Positions 6,628 through 9,926 of a stretch of 9,926 nucleotides of DNA are shown one piece after another (the stretch's first letter is position 1; each line of letters begins with the position of its first letter). The translations under genes were made by a program, and so were the position numbers. The DNA is from Methanosarcina sp. UBA402 (GTDB taxonomy: Archaea > Halobacteriota > Methanosarcinia > Methanosarcinales > Methanosarcinaceae), in contig DADO01000065.1 in assembly GCA_002509325.1 (NCBI GenBank), positions 13,410-23,335 of the forward strand. The letters run 5' to 3'. The notes under the pieces were generated by a model. That model saw nothing but the letters and a program-made list of their open reading frames with translations, was not told where the DNA came from and did no database searches.

Positions 6628-7678
6628 AAATGGATTTTTTGTTGCTGTCACGACCCTTCTAATCCTTTGCTGGGCAGTCTTACCAGCGCAGGCAGCTCTA
6701 CCTAAAAATTTTGATATCAGTGATAACTTTTACACAGTATATGGAGGGCCTGACCTTAATGCGACACTCATCGGAGATAATGAGTTTTCAAGAGGAGACA
6801 CTGTAACCCTTAACATAGAGATGATGAATAAAGGCCTAATTAGCGGTTTTAAATCCGAAAAAGATGTAAAGGTCGGAAGCTATGTAGATCAGATGCTCCA
6901 GCAGGCAGAAATGCAGTATGAGGCTCAGGCTACGACAGCAGTGGGCATCCTTGCAACCCTTAAATCCGATGATCCAAATATTAAGGTCAAATCAGGATCC
7001 CAGCAAGCAGGCACTCTCAAACAGGGAAAACAGAGTTCAAGCCCTACAAAATTTACGATTGAAATTAATAAAAATGCTTCTGCAGGTACCTATCCTTTAA
7101 GCCTTGAGCTTTCGTACATGTATCAGAACAATGTTCAGGTAGGAGGAGATGAATTTGATAGTACTACAGGTATTGTAACTAACAAGAAAGTAGGCATCTG
7201 GTACGAAAACGAGACTCAGAAACAGACTATAAAGATAAAAATTAAGGAAGAACCTTACTTTGAAGCCACAAGTGTAACTGGTGAACTTTATCCTGATGAA
7301 GGCGGAATGCTTTATGTCACGTATAAAAATACTGGTGAAAAACCTGCAAAAGATGCGACGGTTCGAATCAGTGCAGCCGATCCCTTCAGTACAACTGACG
7401 ACCAGTCCTATTTAGGAACCCTGAACCCAGGAGAAAGTGCGGTTGCTGTTTTTAAGATGGCAGTAGACGAGACCGCAACCCCCAAACCCTATTCCATAAA
7501 CAGCGAAATTCTCTATGAAGATGCTGACGGGCATAACAAGATCTCAGACAGCGTGAAAATTAACACTAAAGTCTTGCCTGCTAAAGAGAAACTTCCTGGC
7601 TATCAGATGGTAACAGGGGTTGCATTTATGGCTCTCGCAACATTTTTTATCATGTTGAAAAAAAAGAGTCAGGATTGA
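6620..7678 (+). CDS. Secreted, C-terminally anchored COG1361/CARDB-like surface protein, paralog 2 (352 aa)
   Basis: This is a paralog of the preceding gene with the same architecture. The signal peptide is MNKNGFFVAVTTLLILCWAV ending at AQA-A. Beta domains follow, with matching landmarks: GDNEFSRGDTVTLNIEMMNKG (against GDPEFSRGET), AGTYPLSLELSYMYQNNVQ (against AGNYELLLPVNYQYQANVR), VTYKNTGEKPAKDATVRI, and PYSINSEILYED. A C-terminal helix (MVTGVAFMALATFFIML) ends in KKKSQD. The frame is open from an ATG at 6569, but I place the start at 6620. AGGTGAT (6609-6615) lies four bases upstream of it, the product then opens with a clean signal peptide, and the overlap with the previous gene is only eight bases. 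The pair probably arose by tandem duplication and may form a heteromer beside the exporter. Confidence 0.85.
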   Translation: MNKNGFFVAVTTLLILCWAVLPAQAALPKNFDISDNFYTVYGGPDLNATLIGDNEFSRGDTVTLNIEMMNKGLISGFKSEKDVKVGSYVDQMLQQAEMQYEAQATTAVGILATLKSDDPNIKVKSGSQQAGTLKQGKQSSSPTKFTIEINKNASAGTYPLSLELSYMYQNNVQVGGDEFDSTTGIVTNKKVGIWYENETQKQTIKIKIKEEPYFEATSVTGELYPDEGGMLYVTYKNTGEKPAKDATVRISAADPFSTTDDQSYLGTLNPGESAVAVFKMAVDETATPKPYSINSEILYEDADGHNKISDSVKINTKVLPAKEKLPGYQMVTGVAFMALATFFIMLKKKSQD

Positions 7679-7700
7679 AGCAATAAAGTAAAAGATTGAA

Positions 7701-7758
7701 AGCGAACTAGACTTTATAATTTGTGACCTCAAAAGTAGTCCACTCAAAATAGTTCGCT
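7701..7758. repeat. Long-range inverted repeat AGCGAACTA...TAGTTCGCT
   Basis: A perfect 9-bp inverted repeat has arms at 7701-7709 and 7750-7758 and a 40-base interior. It lies in the convergent spacer after the surface-protein operon. In RNA it would make a long-looped hairpin just ahead of a stronger one, and may belong to the 3' end of the operon mRNA. Confidence 0.45.
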
Positions 7759-7762
7759 CTGT

Positions 7763-7800
7763 ACCGTTTCCGGTTTGAAAATGAAATCAAACCGGACGGT
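7763..7800. terminator. Bidirectional hairpin between convergent genes
   Basis: Arms ACCGTTTCCGGTTTGA (7763-7778) and TCAAACCGGACGGT (7787-7800) pair over 14 bp with a 2-base bulge and an 8-base A-rich loop. It sits between the ends of the surface-protein operon and modE. Archaeal termination depends mainly on T-runs. On the minus strand a T6 run follows the modE stop before this hairpin; on the plus strand the run after it is weak. It may therefore stabilise 3' ends rather than terminate. Confidence 0.55.
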
Positions 7801-7862
7801 GCAATTCTTTAAAAAGGAAGCTATTTTCTTTAACAAAATTACTTTGATGAAAAAATCCTTTT

Positions 7863-8414
7863 TTATTTGTTTTTTTCACTGGCAGTTTTCGCAACCATTA
7901 CCTCGGTCGATTTGATAACTGCATAAATCCTGTCCCCAGGTTTGATGTCAAGTTTTTCTGCAGCTTCCCTGGTGACTACAGAGGTCATAGTTGAGGGTTC
8001 TATTTCAATTGTAATTTTACAAACAAGCCCGCTTTTCTCCACATCGAGTACTTTACCAGGCAATTGGTTTCTGGCTGACAACTTAAAACTTACATTTTCC
8101 CAGGCTGTCTCATCCTTTATAGTTTCATTAATAAGCTGTTTACCGGTATCATACTCAGCCAGTAACTTTCTTCCAACATCAGTCAGGAAAGTACCCTGGT
8201 TTTTCCCTCCCCGCACTGTGATAATTGCAGGCTCGTCGAGAGCTTCATTCATTTTTTTAAGCATATTCCAGGCATGTTTATATGAGATCCCGAGCTTCTT
8301 GCAGGCTTTCCGAAGCGAGCGTTCTTCATCTATTGCCTTCAGTAACTCAGCTCTTCCAGCACCCATTACTGTTTTTCCATCTTCCGTAAACCAGAGCTTT
8401 GTTCTTGCTTTCAC
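7863..8414 (-). CDS. modE: ModE-type molybdate/tungstate-responsive regulator (183 aa), GTG start
   Basis: ModE regulators bind oxyanions (molybdate, tungstate) through a Mop/TOBE domain and control transport and molybdoenzyme genes through a winged helix. Residues about 4-88 are the LysR-like ModE HTH: KLWFTEDGKTVMGAGRAELL, RSLRKACKKLGISYKHAWNMLKKM with the recognition helix, and IITVRGGKNQGTFLTDVGRKLL. Residues about 112-177 are a single Mop domain: SARNQLPGKVLDVEKSGLV, then SVVTREAAEKLDIKPGDRIYAVIKSTEVMVA. I start at the GTG at 8414 because AGGTGA (plus 8422-8427) lies seven bases upstream and homologs begin near here. The frame stays open to an ATG at 8720, but the extra 102 residues are the out-of-register tail of a dead ABC ATPase. 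No intact molybdate transporter genes are in view. Confidence 0.87.
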   Translation of the reverse strand: MKARTKLWFTEDGKTVMGAGRAELLKAIDEERSLRKACKKLGISYKHAWNMLKKMNEALDEPAIITVRGGKNQGTFLTDVGRKLLAEYDTGKQLINETIKDETAWENVSFKLSARNQLPGKVLDVEKSGLVCKITIEIEPSTMTSVVTREAAEKLDIKPGDRIYAVIKSTEVMVAKTASEKNK

Positions 8415-8428
8415 AGATATTTCACCTT

Positions 8429-9075
8429 TTACCGGAGCACATGGACAGAACTTGCCTTGAATTGGGCATAGGCCGGAACTCCCGGAATAATTATTCATTT
8501 CCTCTGCCGATTGTCGGGTTATCAGGGCATTAAGGAGAATACCACAGTCAACTTTCACCCGAACAAGAGCTCCCAGAGTCCAGACTTCTGTAACCCTGCC
8601 CTGTAAAGAGTTTCTGACGCTGGAATCTGTCGAAGTTTTACTTAAAGCTATGTTTTCAGGTCTGAGAAGGGCATGTACCTGGCTCCCTACCTCAATATTC
8701 CCTGAAGCATCAATAATCATCTCCCCGGCTTTAATTTTTATTTTTCAAAGATTTCTTCAGGAGTTACTATTTGCATAAATTTTCCATCCATTATTATTGC
8801 GATCCTCTCAGCTATAATCCATGCCTCGGGATGGTCATGGGTAATTATTAAACATGCAGCGCAGTCAATCTTTTTTTGTTTTTGTGTATAGTTTGAGAGC
8901 AGTTCCCTGGCGATTTCAAGGAGTTTCTTCTTTGATATTATTTTTTCATGCGCATGCCAAATTCAATATTTTTCTTCACATTCATGTGAGGAAAAAGCGA
9001 GTAGTCCTGATAGATAAAAATAAGATCATGTTTTTCAGGAGGCAGATGGGTTACCTCTTTTCCGTCAATCGAAAT
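8429..9075 (-). pseudogene. Remnant of a molybdate/tungstate ABC-transporter ATPase (WtpC/ModC-like)
   Basis: Recognisable pieces lie in order but in broken register. First comes ISIDGKEVTHLPPEKHD with the Q-loop IYQDYSLFPHMNVKKNIEFG (9075 to about 8941). After a stop and a frame change comes ISKKKLLEIARELLSNYTQ. Next is the H-loop region LIITHDHPEAWIIAERIA to TPEEIFEK, followed by TAA. Then the TOBE domain (HALLRPENIAL, GRVTEVWTLGALVRV) runs from 8720, and after one more frameshift near 8495 it ends with YAQFKASSVHVLR and TAA (8429-8431). Walker A, the LSGGQ-type signature and Walker B are missing, so it cannot hydrolyse ATP. Deletions and at least two frameshifts explain this. Its position directly before modE, ending 14 bases from its start, suggests a former modABC-modE style operon. 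Confidence 0.85.
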
Positions 9076-9112
9076 TTATGCCGTCTATTTATCCTTTTTT
9101 AAATCTGTTTTG

Positions 9113-9793
9113 TCATTTTTCTTCCAGAAGATATCTTTTAAACCATTCTCCAGCCAGATTTGCGACCTCTTCTAAAGTGTCCGGTTCTTCAAAAAGGTGG
9201 GTCGCTCGGGGAACAATCTTAAGTTCCTTATATTCTACTTTTAATCGGTTTAATGCCCATTGGTTCATCTCTATTACCTGAAAATCTTCCCCACCTACAA
9301 TAAACAGGGTCGGTGCCTTTACGTCCGGCAGGGCTCTTTCAGCCAGATCAGGTCTTCCTCCTCTGGAAACGACAGCCTTTACAACATTCTCATGTTCTTT
9401 TGCAGCTATAAGTGCGGCTGCAGCCCCAGTACTGGCTCCAAAATAACCTATATTGAGTTTTTTGGTATCAGGATTGCTTAAAATCCAGTTTGTTACGCCA
9501 ACAAGCCGGTTCGCGAGCAGGTCAATGTCAAACCTGAGGTGGGCCGTTACCATGTCAATTCTCTCTTCCTAAGCTGTCAACAGATCGAATAATAATGTTC
9601 CAAGCCCTTCTTTCTGAAGTTCCTGAGCAACATATCTGTTCCGAGAACTGAATCGGCTGCTCCCGCTTCCGTGTACAAAAACAACAATCCCCTTTGCTCC
9701 TTCCGGAATAGTGAGATTCCCTTCAAGTGTAATAGAATTAATTGGGATTCGAATTTCATTACTGATTTTGCCTTTACTTGATAATTCGCTCAT
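9113..9793 (-). CDS. Dienelactone-hydrolase-like alpha/beta hydrolase with in-frame TAG at codon 75
   Basis: This is an alpha/beta-hydrolase of the dienelactone hydrolase-like group, 226 residues if the internal TAG is decoded. The oxyanion region is FVHGSGSS (His41), the nucleophile elbow is GYFGASTG (Ser121), the acid is in IVGGEDFQVIE (Asp170), and the base is in PRATHLFEEP (His199). The ATG at 9793 has a strong GGAGGATT site six bases upstream. The frame runs LLFDLLTA, TAG (9569-9571), EERIDMVTAHLRFD and on to TGA without any frame change. From memory, relatives carry an acidic residue here, so one base (GAG to TAG) separates the two states. In a pyrrolysine-using Methanosarcina the codon could be read through; otherwise the gene is a fresh nonsense pseudogene, because a 74-residue product lacks the triad. 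The substrate is unknown. Confidence 0.75.
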
Positions 9794-9817
9794 GCCAATC
9801 CTCCAAAGGTTTTACTA

Positions 9818-9926
9818 TTAATTGCAGATCTGCATATCAGTAAATACCAATTCGTCAGTAAATGTCAAATTGTCAGTAAATGCCAAATTGTCAGTAAATG
9901 CCACATTCAGTAGTTCACTAATTTTT
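9818..9926 (-). CDS. Possible 3' end of a gene with hexapeptide repeats (partial, runs off the window)
   Basis: On the minus strand a frame stays open from the window edge to TAA at 9818-9820. It reads KISELLNV, then AFTDNL, AFTDNL, TFTDEL, VFTDMQ, then ICN. The 18-bp DNA repeat is a multiple of three and so gives a six-residue protein repeat. The stop lies 24 bases before the hydrolase ATG, a normal operon spacing. The evidence is weak: only 35 codons are visible, and the plus strand is open across the same repeats. The array may well be non-coding. Confidence 0.25.
   Translation of the reverse strand, partial: KISELLNVAFTDNLAFTDNLTFTDELVFTDMQICN
9823..9834. promoter_or_regulatory. Perfect 12-bp palindrome TGCAGATCTGCA
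   Basis: A perfect palindrome 30 bases upstream of the hydrolase ATG, between its Shine-Dalgarno site and the 18-bp tandem repeats. It could be an operator for the hydrolase. If the repeats are coding, it simply lies within the last codons of the upstream gene. Confidence 0.3.
9837..9908. repeat. Four 18-bp tandem repeats (TCAGTAAATGCCAAATTG)
   Basis: Units lie at 9837-9854, 9855-9872, 9873-9890 and 9891-9908, with no spacers. Unit 3 matches the consensus, unit 2 differs at one base, and units 1 and 4 differ at a few. The spacer-free arrangement and short unit exclude CRISPR. The array is upstream of the hydrolase on the minus strand, either as a binding-site array or as codons for a hexapeptide repeat. 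Confidence 0.85.

Noticed and set aside
7942..8460. 172-codon open frame on the plus strand opposite modE
   Set aside because: It is the antisense of a clearly recognisable ModE coding region, has low-complexity Ser/Phe-rich content and matches no family.
8420..8500. Cys-rich linker (CPIQGKFCPC) as a possible metal-binding motif fused to ModE
   Set aside because: The same DNA in the shifted frame encodes the conserved end of the ABC ATPase, so the Cys residues come from an out-of-frame reading.
8854..9102. 82-codon plus-strand frame in the right part
   Set aside because: Antisense to the ABC ATPase remnant; Phe/Leu/Arg-rich with no family resemblance.
9837..9908. CRISPR array
   Set aside because: Units are only 18 bp and directly contiguous, with no variable spacers.

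Overview
The window looks like chromosomal DNA of a methanogenic archaeon of the genus Methanosarcina or a close relative. Archaea-specific information-processing proteins are present (SRP19, RNase P subunit Rpp21). A TrmB-family regulator, an MMPL/RND exporter and paired COG1361-type surface proteins add to this picture, as do Shine-Dalgarno sites of the GGAGGTGAT type, AT-rich spacers and TATA-like elements. No intact gene here ends in TAG, and one gene carries an in-frame TAG. Both fit an organism that can read amber as pyrrolysine, but the pyl genes are not in view. I assign no species.

Left part (1-2000): a small unrecognised gene (minus, 33-290) diverges from SRP19 (plus, 446-754). SRP19 converges on Rpp21 (minus, 899-1222), and Rpp21 lies just downstream of a UPF0173-type metallo-beta-lactamase-fold hydrolase (minus, 1297-1959).

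Middle (2077-7678): a TrmB-family regulator (minus) is divergent from a compact three-gene operon (plus). The operon encodes an MMPL/RND-type exporter and two paralogous secreted, C-terminally membrane-anchored proteins with CARDB/COG1361-like repeats. The genes overlap by 4 and 8 bases, so co-translation is likely. The roughly 280-bp divergent spacer holds several inverted repeats, a partial tandem duplication of the exporter leader, and what appears to be an ATT start codon for the exporter. I read this block as a regulated cell-surface export or envelope module; its substrate is unknown.

Right part (7679-9926, all minus): an intact ModE-type molybdate/tungstate regulator (7863-8414) sits behind the wreck of a molybdate/tungstate ABC-transporter ATPase (about 8429-9075). 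The wreck has lost Walker A, the signature motif and Walker B, but a frameshift joins its last domain to modE as one long open frame (7863-8720), which invites mis-annotation. Upstream is a dienelactone-hydrolase-like alpha/beta hydrolase (9113-9793) that is complete except for a single in-frame TAG at codon 75. The right edge carries four 18-bp tandem repeats that could be the 3' end of a further gene.

The best candidates for something undescribed are the amber-containing hydrolase, the ATT-initiated exporter with its duplicated leader, and the TrmB/RND/COG1361 module with its operator-like palindromes.
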